Source: Paratinospora sagittata (lineage: Eukaryota; Streptophyta; Magnoliopsida; Ranunculales; Menispermaceae). Taken from it: a stretch of DNA of 64,000 nucleotides. The notes under the pieces were generated by a model. That model made no database searches. It was not told the DNA's origin and worked only from the letters and a program-made list of their open reading frames with translations. The stretch lies in the NCBI GenBank assembly GCA_035771175.1, contig CM069597.1, forward strand, positions 47,561,991 through 47,625,990. Reading direction: 5' to 3'. This document shows positions 12,180 to 23,766 of the stretch, one piece after another. Every line of letters starts with the position of its first letter. The first letter of the stretch is position 1. The translations under genes were made by a program, and so were the position numbers.

Positions 12180-13520
12180 TTAGATTTGATCTTTCTCCTG
12201 TTGTCTATCCACGCCAAGAGACACAGGGTTTAAAGAAGCTTCTGCCATCCTGACATCAATGTCAAATTCCTTCTGCTTTAGTTGCAATGCCATCCGCTCA
12301 TTCTCTAATCTCATCCTCTCATTATCTAGCCTCAACCTATCAAGTTCCCTATCTTTCTTGCTGCAAAATGTCTGCCACTTAAAACGTCGTTTCTCCAGTT
12401 CAAACGATTGAGCCTGAAGGGCCACACTCTGCTCTTGGAGTTGCAGGATATGGTTTCGAATCCATTCACGTTGCTCCCAAGGCGACTTTGCAGGATCTTG
12501 AAGCATCTCAACCAATTCATTGTCAAAACTGTTATGGCCAACAGATTGTTGCCATAAATTTCCATCATGTTCATTGAGCTTCCTCCTCTTGCCAACATAT
12601 TCATCCATCCTCTCGGCATCTTTCTCCTCATGTTTGCACTCTTCATTTTCCAAATCATCATCATCATCATCATCATCATCAGATTCTTCATTCTCATCAT
12701 CTTCATCCTCCTCAGGGTCATTACTGTCCTTAGAATGCATTGCAACAGGTACAGAATACCCTTGTAGATCAACGTTATGAGAATTTGGTATCCTTTGGCC
12801 ATTGTGATAAGCACACATTTCCTTATAAAACAAGTGCTTCGAGCTCAAGATTTTCCGCACATCATCCTTCATCTTTGCCGAAAGCTGGGGAATAGTGTCT
12901 AATAATGCAGGATTCTCCACTACCCGACAAGTAGTCCCTCTACCAAGAATTTCATTTAGCCGTTTGTATCTCTTGTTAAGATCATTAAACTTATCCTCGC
13001 ATTGCTGAGGAGAAACCGAACAGCCTCTCTCCATCATTATGTTCGAAACTGACTTCCACTTCCCCTTCTTTTGCAAAGCCCCAGATTTCCTCTTTAACCC
13101 ATCATTGCCCTCACCAATACCATCTTCCTCGATACAAGCAACCACCGTTATCAGAAGCCTAACCATATTATCAGTCCATTTCATGCGTTGCCACGGTGAA
13201 TCCTTCTTGCCCTTACCCCCAATATAACAAGGATCATTCCCGTCCTCCGTAAAACTAGGTTCATCATCTTCACTATTATTATTGCTGCTGCTGTTGTTGT
13301 TATTATTATTATTGCTATTATAGTTGTTGTTGTTAATATCGTTCATCGTAATAGCAGTTACAATTCCTTTTCCTTTTCCACAATTCATCACATTCATGGA
13401 TTGCATGTGATGTGGATGCGAAAGGGAAATAGTATTAGTATGCACTAAATTGCTACGCTCGTGTCTATGAATCGAAGGTTGAAATTCTAGAATCCCAGCT
13501 CCCATCACAGAATCATCCAT
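12180..13520 (-). CDS. trihelix (Myb/SANT-like) transcription factor, GT-gamma-like
   Basis: Predicted nuclear DNA-binding regulator of 446 residues in one uninterrupted exon. The trihelix region spans about 108-190, with the conserved helix tryptophans at W115 (MKWT) and W155 (GKWKSVS). The third helix usually has an aromatic residue in place of Trp; here it is F178 in QCEDKFNDLNKRYK. Next come an Asp/Glu-rich acidic stretch (269-302, nine consecutive Asp at 281-289), a basic cluster KRRK (311-314, possible nuclear signal) and a C-terminal heptad-like coiled coil (about 375-425, LRLDNERMRLENERM). The N-terminus has an Asn/Ser-rich tract (about 60-83). This layout matches plant trihelix proteins of the GT-gamma clade (Arabidopsis At1g21200/At1g76870 type); the clade assignment is from memory of the family. 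The 5' UTR contains telo-box-like repeats. Intact, probably functional. Confidence 0.93.
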   Translation of the reverse strand: MDDSVMGAGILEFQPSIHRHERSNLVHTNTISLSHPHHMQSMNVMNCGKGKGIVTAITMNDINNNNYNSNNNNNNNSSSNNNSEDDEPSFTEDGNDPCYIGGKGKKDSPWQRMKWTDNMVRLLITVVACIEEDGIGEGNDGLKRKSGALQKKGKWKSVSNIMMERGCSVSPQQCEDKFNDLNKRYKRLNEILGRGTTCRVVENPALLDTIPQLSAKMKDDVRKILSSKHLFYKEMCAYHNGQRIPNSHNVDLQGYSVPVAMHSKDSNDPEEDEDDENEESDDDDDDDDDLENEECKHEEKDAERMDEYVGKRRKLNEHDGNLWQQSVGHNSFDNELVEMLQDPAKSPWEQREWIRNHILQLQEQSVALQAQSFELEKRRFKWQTFCSKKDRELDRLRLDNERMRLENERMALQLKQKEFDIDVRMAEASLNPVSLGVDRQQEKDQI

Positions 13521-14054
13521 TTTTCTTACACCACCAATTACACCAAAACCCTACATAACCCCTATTTCTAACTCGATTTTTTTTCTCAAGCTTGTTTCCT
13601 TCACAAGATCTCTATAAGTTGAAAAAAAAAAAAACACAGACAAAACCCTAGAACAACAGAAACAAATAGATCTCTCTGTTTCTCAATCCAAAACCCTAAA
13701 ACCCTAAACTACTTTCATTTCGATCTTCTACGCAGATAACAATAATGCTACCAAATAATAAGGAAAGAAGACCGATTCAGCTCGATTGGAATGAAAAACA
13801 ACTACATATTTTGAATTCGTGTAATCGAGTGGGAAAAAAAAATTAATTAAATTTAAACACGAGAAATTAAGTGATTAATCATTAAAAGAACTAAGAAATT
13901 TAGAGTAAAATAAGCGATTGAACGCTGACCTATGAGATAGATGATCGATCGATGGAGGTTTTGGAGATAGAGACAGCAAGTGAATCGTGCGATTCGTCGG
14001 ACGAAAAGCCCCGGAAGAGTTGCTATCACACCAATCTGCTTTAGCAAGAAACGA
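13521..14054 (-). promoter_or_regulatory. 5' leader and proximal promoter of the trihelix gene
   Basis: Region between the trihelix start codon and the LINE tail. It holds the repeated telo-box-like string aaaccctaaaaccctaaac at about 13691-13709 (plus strand). This motif is common near the start sites of plant genes active in dividing cells. A minus-strand CATAG|GTCAGC near 13930 could be the donor of a leader intron. The open frame at 13853-14047 has no features and was not accepted. Confidence 0.45.
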
Positions 14055-15670
14055 GCAAAAATAAAAAATAAATTTTAATTTTTTTTTTTAGTTCAAAATC
14101 GCGATGCGACTCGCAAACGACGCAGTTGGACGACGCGAGTTAACCCACGACATAGGTGAGCCCACCTCGGTCCTCAAGAGCCGCCACTGTATGGGCGGAA
14201 ATCTCCATGGTCAAGCCGCTGGCCTAATACGTTAGTATATACATTCTTCAATTTTTTATTTTTTAAGAAGAAATAAGTATATTTTATAAATAAATTAGAA
14301 AAATTTACCAAATAAGCTACCTTTCCCAAATCCCCAAGTCTTCTATTATGTGATGAAAATTGGTTAAGTAGGACACAATCCTCAATCAAAGTTAGCAACC
14401 CAAACAAACCATTAAAAGAAGAACACCACCTACTCCATAGAAATCTAACAACTTTACAAGAGATGAACATGTGGTTCGTTGATTCTCCATCATCCACACA
14501 CAAAGGACACCAATGAGGAGATAGATATAAATAAGGAAAACGTCTCTAAAGCATATCTGCAATATTAACTTTCCTGCTATGTAAGGACCATCCAAAGAAT
14601 CTTATTTTAAATGGGACATATGCACTCCAAAGATAAGAAGCCAGAACAGGAAGAAAAACAAAGGGGTCATTAACCAAAAACTCAAACAAGGAATTACAAG
14701 ATAAATGACGTGACGAGGCAAGGTCCCAAGAAAAACCATCATTAGAAGTAGACAAAGTCAAATTGGGTAACAATGTAAGAAGCTCAACAAGTTGAGAAGC
14801 AGATCGAAAAATCGGAGCCCGCCGGAAATGCAAATTCCAACTATTAACACTACTAACAATGAACAAAGCAATTGGATGAAAATAGAGAGAAGATAAATGA
14901 TAAAGATGGGGGACATGAACAGACAACACCAAGGATCTTTCCAAAAATGAAATGACAAATCATTACCAATAATAAATGAAACATGAGGGGAGAAGACATG
15001 ACATGGGGAAGAGATAAATTTTCAAGGGCTCCTAAATGTGATTAAGGAAGGTAGTGGGTAACCAATGTCCCAAACCTCATTCAAAGAACGGTAGATACTA
15101 GAAACCGCCTTAGCCCAATATGTTGATCTATTTTGGCAAAATTGCCAAAGCCATTTACATGATAACGCCACATTTCTCTTCTTAATATTCCCGATAACCA
15201 AACCTCCCTTCAACACTAGCAACTGAAATGTTTCCCAATTCACCAAGTGACAACTTTTATCCTTATCAACACCACCCCACAGAAAAGAACGCATCAACTT
15301 TTTCATAGCCAGGGCAACACCTGTTGGAACTTTAAACAAAGAAAGGAAGTACATGGGTAATGCAGACAAAACATAATGAATCGGAGTAAGCCTTCCCCCC
15401 TTAGAAAGAAGACATCTTTTTCAACCCTCCAACTTCTTAGTAGTTTTTGTGATCACTGGATTCCAAAAGAAGGTTACCAAAGGATTGCCCCCTAAAAGAA
15501 GCCCAAGATAGCAAAGTGGCCATGACCCCACTTGACACCCAATCCTAAGTGCGAGAGAAGAAATGATCTCATCATCCACATTAATCATTAATCCCCGCAA
15601 TTTGACATTTTGAAAGATTAATCTTTAACCCAGACATAGAACAAAAGCAATGAAGAATATCAATAGAACT
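14055..15670 (-). mobile_element. LINE (L1-type) remnant, 3' part of ORF2 with poly(A)-like tail
   Basis: Minus-strand translations in shifting frames give the C-terminal part of a plant L1 reverse transcriptase protein. There is a post-RT segment starting near 15800 (SGLKINLSKCQ), a stretch with FLWGG near 15290 and WKLWQF-like residues near 15160. The zinc-binding zf-RVT motif (ESTNHMFISC) lies near 14460-14510. Frameshifts and stops are numerous. On the minus strand the remnant ends in an A-rich tract (plus-strand T-run at about 14077-14090), just upstream of the trihelix gene. The remainder of the same LINE is at 25628-26185, beyond the LTR element nest. Not capable of transposition. Confidence 0.85.
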
Positions 15671-15675
15671 CAACG

Positions 15676-16645
15676 TGTAACACCCCGTGCTTTTAATCAA
15701 TATATTTGGTTGACTTATACATACACTAAAGAGTATAATATATGTATAAGTACATTTAAAGTCATGTGTACATGTGTCAAATAAACTTGAACATGTCAAA
15801 AGTGAGTTCGGAATGTGATTTTAAATAGAAATCGATTTACGACACGTGTATGTCTCATATGGATTGAGTGTATAAAAGGAGAAGAGGGTGAATGAAGTAA
15901 GAAAAAAATAAAATAAAATATATTACTGTTCATTTGCGGGTACTGTTCACCGAACAGTACCGTGAACAGTACTCGCATGAAAACAAAATAAAAAAAAATA
16001 AATGAAAAAGAGTTGCAAGAAGCTGAGAGAAAACGAACGAAAAGGAAAGAACGGGCAGAGAGAAGAAGGAGAAGAAGAAAAAGGAGAAACGCGAGATTCG
16101 CGCGAAATCAGGACCTGCGGTAAGTGATTTTCCCTCTATTTCTTCGTAAAATTGATATCTAAGCTAGATGTAACCTTTCTAGCGGAGTAATTTTTGCTGT
16201 GGGAGCCGTTTTACGGCATTTTCAACAATTGGGATTTTGACCCAACGTAAATGAAAATCAGCTAAGAAGGTTGGAAAACACTCCCTGAACTGTCGGGACC
16301 CTGAATATGTGGTTAGATTGAATTTATGTGTTCATTTAAAACTTTTATGGTTGTTGGAAGTTAGAGTGTAGATTGGAGACCATTCCCAATGAAACTCCAG
16401 TTTATGGCTATAGAATGGTAGAATGGACTGTTGCGAGTCTATCGATGCTAAGTTCATGCTTTTTGGAGACTGTTTGACAATTTTAGTAACAATTTACATC
16501 TTTTGAATGAGTAGTGAAGATGTGAATAGTACTATGATGTGCACAGTGAGTCGAAATGGTGATTCTCATGATAATCTATGATTCATTTCAGTGTTTAAAT
16601 TGAGAGTTCAAGTGCATGGATAAATACTCTTGAGGAAGCAATTAT
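15676..16645 (+). repeat. outer gypsy element, first LTR (partial)
   Basis: Starts TGTAACACCCCG. Its start shares little with the second LTR beyond the terminal bases, but from the GTAAGTGATTTT donor-like site at 16120 onward it aligns with the other LTR copies. A TATA-like string gtataaaagg lies near 15870. The LTR is interrupted at 16645 by the inner element and resumes for about 35 bases at 23732. Confidence 0.8.
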
Positions 16646-18947
16646 TGTCACGACGCCCCTGACGTAGGTTGACGTCATGACCGGCACAGCGTACTATACA
16701 CTGTACATACTCATATACAGTATATAAGACACTGTCAGCCTTCACGTACTCTCACAATACTTCCCAAAATGTACAGAGATTTTTTCCTATACCACAAATC
16801 AAATCCAATATAGATCTCTCTAATCATTCCATTCATTCCACAAAATAAATTCTCACCTGATACGTATCTATGATCAGCTCATTTCATCATCCCAAGCATT
16901 ATATAATATTACCACATAACCCATTTAGGTGATATTACATATATATCGTGTGTGATAATTATACATATCAAAATAACATAAATAGAATCTATTTCCTCCA
17001 AGCATACATACACATACCAGACGAAGGCTCACGTGATTATCACTCACGGAGTTTCCTTTTCCCTTCGACTCAATACCTGAAATATTGGAGGAAATGGGGT
17101 GAGCAAACAACAGCTTAGTGAATATAGTTCTTGAGATGGAAATTATATACATTTAGAGAAATATGACATTTAAAATCATTTCAAACACTTATGCAACACA
17201 TGCATCATTCAACGAATATATTATACATGTCAACAACATAAATTTCATGAGTTTTCCATAATACAATGCACAATCTCCCTCCTCCGCAAGGTAAGAGAGC
17301 GGGTCTAACCCTTGTATGGCCGTACAAGGTAGACACAGCCTCTCATTACCCAATTCACAGTCATTTCAAGGATCGCAACCCTTGTTAGGACAGACCTACT
17401 GACAATGAGGACTCGCAAAACCTCATCCGGGTCTAATTCCTAACGAAATGACAATGAGGATTCACAAAGCCTCATCATTACAAACTCCAATGCTAAAATC
17501 AGTTTGCATGATCCATAAAACTCAATGCCTTATATATAATATCACATGCATACAATCAAACAGTTTATATGCGTACAATGTCATACAAGAACCAAATCAA
17601 GAAAACTATACTCACTGTGGTTACACGGGTTTCTAATCCAATATATCCTTTAAAAGCGAGCACCATAAACGTCATTGCTTCCTCAAGAGCGTTTATCCAT
17701 GTACGCAAGCTCTCAACTGAAATGAACCAGAGCTTATCATGAGAAGCACCATTTATCATATCGTTAGCTACTAAAAATATCAAATCATATCCAAAAATCA
17801 CAATCTTAGCATCGAAACGTCCGGAATTCAGTTCTCCACGATTCTATGAAGTCAAATCGGAGTTTCATTGGATGCACATCACTGTTCACATCACTGTTCA
17901 CTATGCACCATTCACTATTCGCTACTATTCATCCGAAAAGATGTAAATTGGATTAAAATTGTCAAACGGTCTCCAAAACGCATGAAATAGAATCTAACCA
18001 CAGATTCGGAGTCCCGACAGTCCAGAGAGTGTTTTTCTACCTTCCTAGCAGATTTTCCATTAACGTTGGGTCAAAACCCCAATTTTTAAAATGCCGTAAA
18101 ACAGCTCCCACAGCTAAAATTAGTCCGCTAGAATTGTTACATCTAGCTTAGATAGTAATTTCACGAAGGAATAGACTGGAAATCACTTACCAGAAGTCCA
18201 GATTTCGTTCCTCTTTTCTTTCCTCCTCTTTCTTCTTCCTCGGTTCTTCCTCTTTCCTCTCTGCAACGGCTTTTCTATTCTTCTTTTCTCTTTCTTTTTT
18301 CTTTCTTTCTTTAATTCATTTCCTTATCTCTCTTTTATTTTTTTTTATTATTTGTTTTGTTTGTACGTTGGTGAGAGAGATTGAGAGTAGACATGAATTC
18401 TTTTGTTTTTGTTTTTATTCTTCTTTTCTTTTTCAACGTTAGAGGGTGGAAAGAGATTGAAATGAGAGAGTTGATATTTTTTATACTAAATGATCACATA
18501 CTCCTCCTCTAATTTAATAAAACAACTTTCCCCCATTTTAATATTTAACTTTCATTCATTAAATCATTTAATAATTCAATTTCATTCTACACCATTTAAT
18601 AATTCATTTATTTCACATGTATTCATATATACACATGCATTACATTATACTATGTCTTAAGTCTTTAAATCATACTCCAATCCACATGTTTAATTAACCA
18701 ACCTCATAAATTAATCACTTTAATTCAACTCAATTCAACTAAGACAACTTATATTCTTTATTTAATAATTTTATTTATTTGCTCACATTCCGTAATTATA
18801 GCATGTATTTCATACACGCGTATATTTAGCTAAATATGTGTATTATCACGCGTATATTTAGCTCATACGTATAAAATATGTATATTATACATCTCGATAT
18901 ACGCGTACTTCAACGTATATATTTAATTAAAAGTGCGGGGTGTTACA
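16646..18947 (-). repeat. inner gypsy element, complete 3' LTR (2,302 bp)
   Basis: Read on the minus strand it starts TGTAACACCCCGCAC at 18947 and ends CGTCGTGACA at 16646. It contains a donor-like GTAAGT at 18190 and an acceptor-like TTTCAG at 17077. Near its end, at about 16669-16676 on the plus strand, it has the palindrome TGACGTCA, an as-1/CRE-like site. Confidence 0.85.
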
Positions 18948-21900
18948 ATCTCCCCAACTTAAGGAATTTCGTCCTCGAAATTTAGCATCAAAGACTATTC
19001 CTAAAATGATACTCAATTCCAGAAAACTGCTCCTGCATTTTATATTTTCGCTTTCATGTTTGCTTTTCTTGATACGTGGTATCCTCCCCAACTTAGCGTT
19101 GAGTTATATCCATAACATATATGAAATCCGAATGACATTTCCTCAGCATCAAGATATAGAAACTATTATGGACACCTATCAACTGTGACAGTAGAGCAAA
19201 TCGGTAAGCCAATGGACCTATCCTCTCAAGGATCTCTCATGGTCCAACAAATGCGAGCTTTCTTTTCATTCCAAATCTCATTTGGCCTTTCTGTGGTAAG
19301 ACCCTTAGCAAAATTGAGTCAGTCACAATATAACAACCTTGTGTATTTAATAATATCCTGTGGCACCAAGAACAATAACTCCATACTTTCAAATCAACAA
19401 GTTGGAGATCTATAAGGCTTATTATCAAGTGCCATCATTATGTTATTATCATAGTTGTTTATACACATAAGTTGACACACATAAAGTATTCCTTCCAACA
19501 TTCACCAAAATTCAAGTATACTAGACCTGAGCATGCTCGCAAGCATCAAAGTCACTCTCTCAGTCTGTCAACCAGTCTGAGAGTACAATATCACACTGAG
19601 AAGGAGATGAGTACCAAATTGAGTCTGCATCATATATCAGATCTCGACACAATCTTCGGATCTTAATCCGACATGAAAAATATCTGAGTACTCCCATCAA
19701 ATCTCTCTATCTCACACATATACAATCTGCTCAGTCTATCAATAGAATTCTGATGTTCATTGGAAGAATACGCAGACTTATTAGTCCACTAATAGTTATC
19801 CAAATGGTATCATTTCTACCCATAACCCATAAGATACCATTTGAATCCTATCTTCATTTAACACAATCTATATTACCAATTTCATAATCTTTCATACTGA
19901 TATCATACTCGTCTCATCATAAATCTTACTATCTGAATATGAGTATCAATCAGCTGAACATGCATTCGAGCACAAATATCAACACATGGAGTAACAGAGA
20001 GTACACTCATAACTGTAACTCTCACTCACAAACAATCTCCTTTTATGGCTAACTGATAGATACTACTCCAGTTTCAATCTGTTTCCTGCTCAATGCCTCA
20101 GCAACATATTGGCCTTTCCCAGGATAATAATTCAATGTAAAATCAAATCATTCGGGAATTCTTGCCACATTTATTACCTCATATTCAGTTTTTTTTTTTT
20201 TTTCTGTTCAAATAATTACTTCAGACTCTTAACAACTGAAGATAGTGTGACCTTTAATTATAGAGGTAATGTTCTCATCAATTCAAAATAACTACCAACT
20301 AAATTTTTTATTCACTCTCAGGATAGTTATTCTTGTGCACTACCAAATATCTGGAAACACAAGTAATTAACCTATCCTTTTGTGTCAATGCAAAATTCAG
20401 ATCTGGACGTGATATTCATCAATCACAATTACTTCCAGATTCTGAACCTAGTAACAACATTTCATACTGTGAGAGCTTTCCTCATACACAACGGTCCACA
20501 CAGTACTCACCATTTGTCTGGTTTAGTTTCGTGAGTGAAGAAGTCAACTTTAAGGATCCTTCCACGAATAGTTATCGTTAAGGAGCCCTCCACACACTTC
20601 TATAACATACAAATAATATCAAATATTATTTAAACTGGTCATGTGATCCAAAAATTCTTATCTCAATTATATTCAAAACTCATATTCACCAAGCTTGGCA
20701 CTTAATCGGTGTTTTCTCAGTGACTACAAGATAATTTCGAGGTGTTATTCATGCTCCTCTCATTTTCTTGGGACAATTTCATATATTATCCTCGAAGACT
20801 ATGTACTCAAGATATGGTTCATATACCCACTGCATCAATCCTATAACGTGATTGACACATAAATTAAGGTTACCAACATTTCATACTATCCATATCTTGT
20901 CTTACAACAGTCTGCATTACATCCTTTTCTCAAATTCTTAACTGATGGTGCCTAGAGCTCAAAATGATCTTAAAGAAAATTTGGCTTCATTTAGTTAATC
21001 GAATTCGACCATCTATCCCTGGTAAAGGTATTCATTCTTTCTTGTTATCATGCCCAGTTAACAGTAATTTATACTTAAACATATTTCACTATACTTTCTT
21101 TCCATATTATCACAAATGCTCTCCAAGGTGGCATATTAAAGATAATCAATCTCTTTTTTTTTCCATTAACACATGTACTTACCTTCAATCCTCACAATTC
21201 CTCAGGTACTCTTTATATGAAGGAATGAAGATGCATATTAGACTGGCATCAGTGTTCTATGCTATCAATTTCCTGTCCAGGTGGCAATTTTAATAGTTCA
21301 TCAGAGAATACTCCAATATATCAGCTCACCACAGGAATTTTAATCAACTGCATGGCTTCTTACCTTACTCTACATGGCTTTGTATTAGCCATATGCTTCA
21401 TGTCCTCGTCAATAATTATCTTATCTTAGATAGAAGATTTTGAGGGTATAAATTTCTCGAGATTCAAAATTAGAACTTTCCACTTATTCAGAATATTACT
21501 CATTTTCGGAGAGATGGTCCACCTGGCATGAGAGGTGACTAGCCAATCATACCCACCAAGCATTCAATTCCAAAAATTTCATATTTTAAAGTCCATAAAT
21601 ACGTGATGACCCTCATATTTATTCCATCTATTATTTGCTAACCATATCAAGGTAGATTTTTTCTCCTGTAGACGTGCTCACAATCAACGATCTACTATGA
21701 TAACAAAAGATAATACAATCTATCTACCATATCACTAGAGGTACAAGACCAGGTAGATCCAACAATACATCAGAATATACACAATAACAAAATCTTGATC
21801 ATACATGTTATCAACATCTTACTAATCTTTGGATCTGGTCTTTCATTTACTGTACTTTTTTTTTTGATAAAAAGATTGGGGCATTCCATATCGACTAATT

Positions 21901-22709
21901 GGAGACTAACACCTCCTGTGTTTTTTTTTGTTTAGATTGATAATAGACAATGATAGGTCGAGATACAATGTACTCAGTCTGTGACTCTTGCTCAGGCAAT
22001 GGAAACCACTTTTGGTTTTCATAATTCGTTAACATCACTTCCCTTTTTCCCATTCTCATTGGGTTTGGTACTAAAAAAAATTAAAGTCACAAATATTGCC
22101 ACAATCTCAACCTTACTCAATGTTTCGCTTATCTTGAATTTCATATTCTTGCCCCAACATTTCCTTACATTACTTAGTTCACCTTTTACCTAACACTGGT
22201 GTTGATGACTCGACTTCAAACGGCAGTGAAAACTATCTCACTATTACTGATGTTAACAATTTCACCACAGCTTTGGCTGACCCAAAATTTATAGTCTGTC
22301 TCACAACTTGCGTATATATTTATAACCCAACAATTATCAAACCTGCCGTATAGGATCCCAACATGTATTCTAGATTTTTATCATTCTCAGAGTATCCATC
22401 GTGATCAGTCCAAAAATAAACTATACCAGTCTATTTCATTCATGTTTGTATTTATGGTTAGGCATGGCACTACATTTTAACAAGATAAACTTTTTCATGC
22501 CTTAGATCAAGGTCAGCATGATGATAGAAGCCCTTATACAATAGCTTCTTTAATTAATCTCATGCCTAAATCAGCTCAGGAGTCCTTAACCCAATTTTCC
22601 ATCATCTCCAGTTAGCTTAAACTTAGCTAACTTGTTTTTTTTTCATTTCCAGAGACTTAATCATTCTCGAAGATGGTCTATACTCAGAGTCGCAACTTCG
22701 TTACTATGT
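18948..22709 (-). mobile_element. degenerate internal region of the inner gypsy element
   Basis: No long open frame survives. A minus-strand peptide at about 20085-20135 reads YYPGKGQYVAEALS. It corresponds to the end of the Ty3/gypsy RNase H domain, where functional copies have a Y-H-P-G-K-x-N-x-V-A-D-A-L-S pattern. The 18950-18990 segment holds the polypurine tract and the end of the polyprotein. At ~3.8 kb the region is shorter than a full gag-pol, so large deletions are likely. The small open frames inside it are not separate genes. Confidence 0.7.
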
Positions 22710-23726
22710 CTACTATTCCCGAAAGATGTAAATTGGATTAAAATTGTCAAACGGTCTCCAAAACGCATGAAATAGAATCTAACCACAGATTCGGAGTCCC
22801 GACAGTCCAGAGAGTGTTTTTCTACCTTCCTAGCAGATTTTCCATTAACGTTGGGTCAAAACCCCAATTTTTGAAAATGCCGTAAAACGGCTCCCACAGC
22901 TAAAATTAGTCCGCTAGAATTGTTACATCTAGCTTAGATAGTAATTTCACGAAGGAATAGACTGGAAATCACTTACCAGAAGTCCAGATTTCGTTCCTCT
23001 TTTCTTTCCTCCTCTTTCTTCTTCCTCGGTTCTTCCTTTTTCCTCGCTGCAACGGTTTTTCTATTCTTCTTTTCTCTTTCTTTTTTCTTTCTTTCTTTCT
23101 TTAATTCATTTCCTTATCTCTCTTTTATTTTATTTTTTATTTTTTTTGTTTGTACGTTGGTGAGAGAGATTGAGAGTAGACATGAATTCTTTTGTTTTTG
23201 TTTTTATTCTTCTTTTCTTTTTCAACGTTAGAGGGTGGAAAGAGATTGAAATGAGAGAGTTGATATTTTTCATACTAAATGATCACATACTCCTCCTCTA
23301 ATTTAATAAAACAACTTTCCCCCATTTTAATATTTAACTTTCATTCATTAAATCATTTAATAATTCAATTTCAATTCTACACCATTTAATAATTCACTTA
23401 TTTCACATGTATTCATATATACACATGCATTACATTATACTATGTCTTAAGTCTTTAAATCATACTCCAATCCACATATTTAATTAACCAACCTCATAAA
23501 TTAATCACTTTAATTCAACTCAATTCAACTAAGACAACTTATATTCTTTATTTAATAATTTTATTTATTTGCTCACATTCCGTAATTATAGCCTGTATTT
23601 CATACACGCGTATATTTAGCTAAATATGTGTATTATCACGCGTATATTTAGCTCATACGTATATTATACATCTCGATATACGTGTACTTCAATGTATATA
23701 TTTAATTAAAAGTGCGGAGTGTTACA
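22710..23726 (-). repeat. inner gypsy element, truncated 5' LTR
   Basis: Almost identical by eye to 17925-18947, differing only in scattered substitutions and short indels. It ends (minus strand) in the middle of the LTR at about 22710, so roughly 1.3 kb of the LTR, including the acceptor-like site, is missing on this side. The high similarity suggests a recent insertion, despite the degraded interior. Confidence 0.85.
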
Positions 23727-23766
23727 ATTATGATGGACGTTTATTGTTGCTCGATTTGACTTAGAA

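Larger units (their letters stand above)
16641..23731 (-). mobile_element. inner Ty3/gypsy LTR retrotransposon, opposite orientation, nested in the outer LTR; 5-bp TSD
   Basis: ATTAT at 16641-16645 and 23727-23731 flanks a 7,081-bp unit (16646-23726) running on the minus strand. The left LTR (its 3' LTR) is complete; the right LTR (its 5' LTR) keeps only about 1.0 kb. On the minus strand the internal region ends with GAGGACGAAATT and TTGGGGAGAT just before the TGTAACACC of the 3' LTR. That is the 3' end and polypurine tract typical of plant Ty3/gypsy chromovirus-like elements. The interior is too degraded to encode a working polyprotein. Confidence 0.85.

Noticed and set aside
12332..12814. 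Open frames overlapping the trihelix gene in other frames and on the opposite strand
   Set aside because: Shadows of the real coding sequence; the Met-rich and Ser-rich runs are the GAT repeat read in other frames.
20964..21293. 109-codon plus-strand frame inside the inner gypsy element
   Set aside because: Opposite to the coding strand of the element and without recognisable motif.
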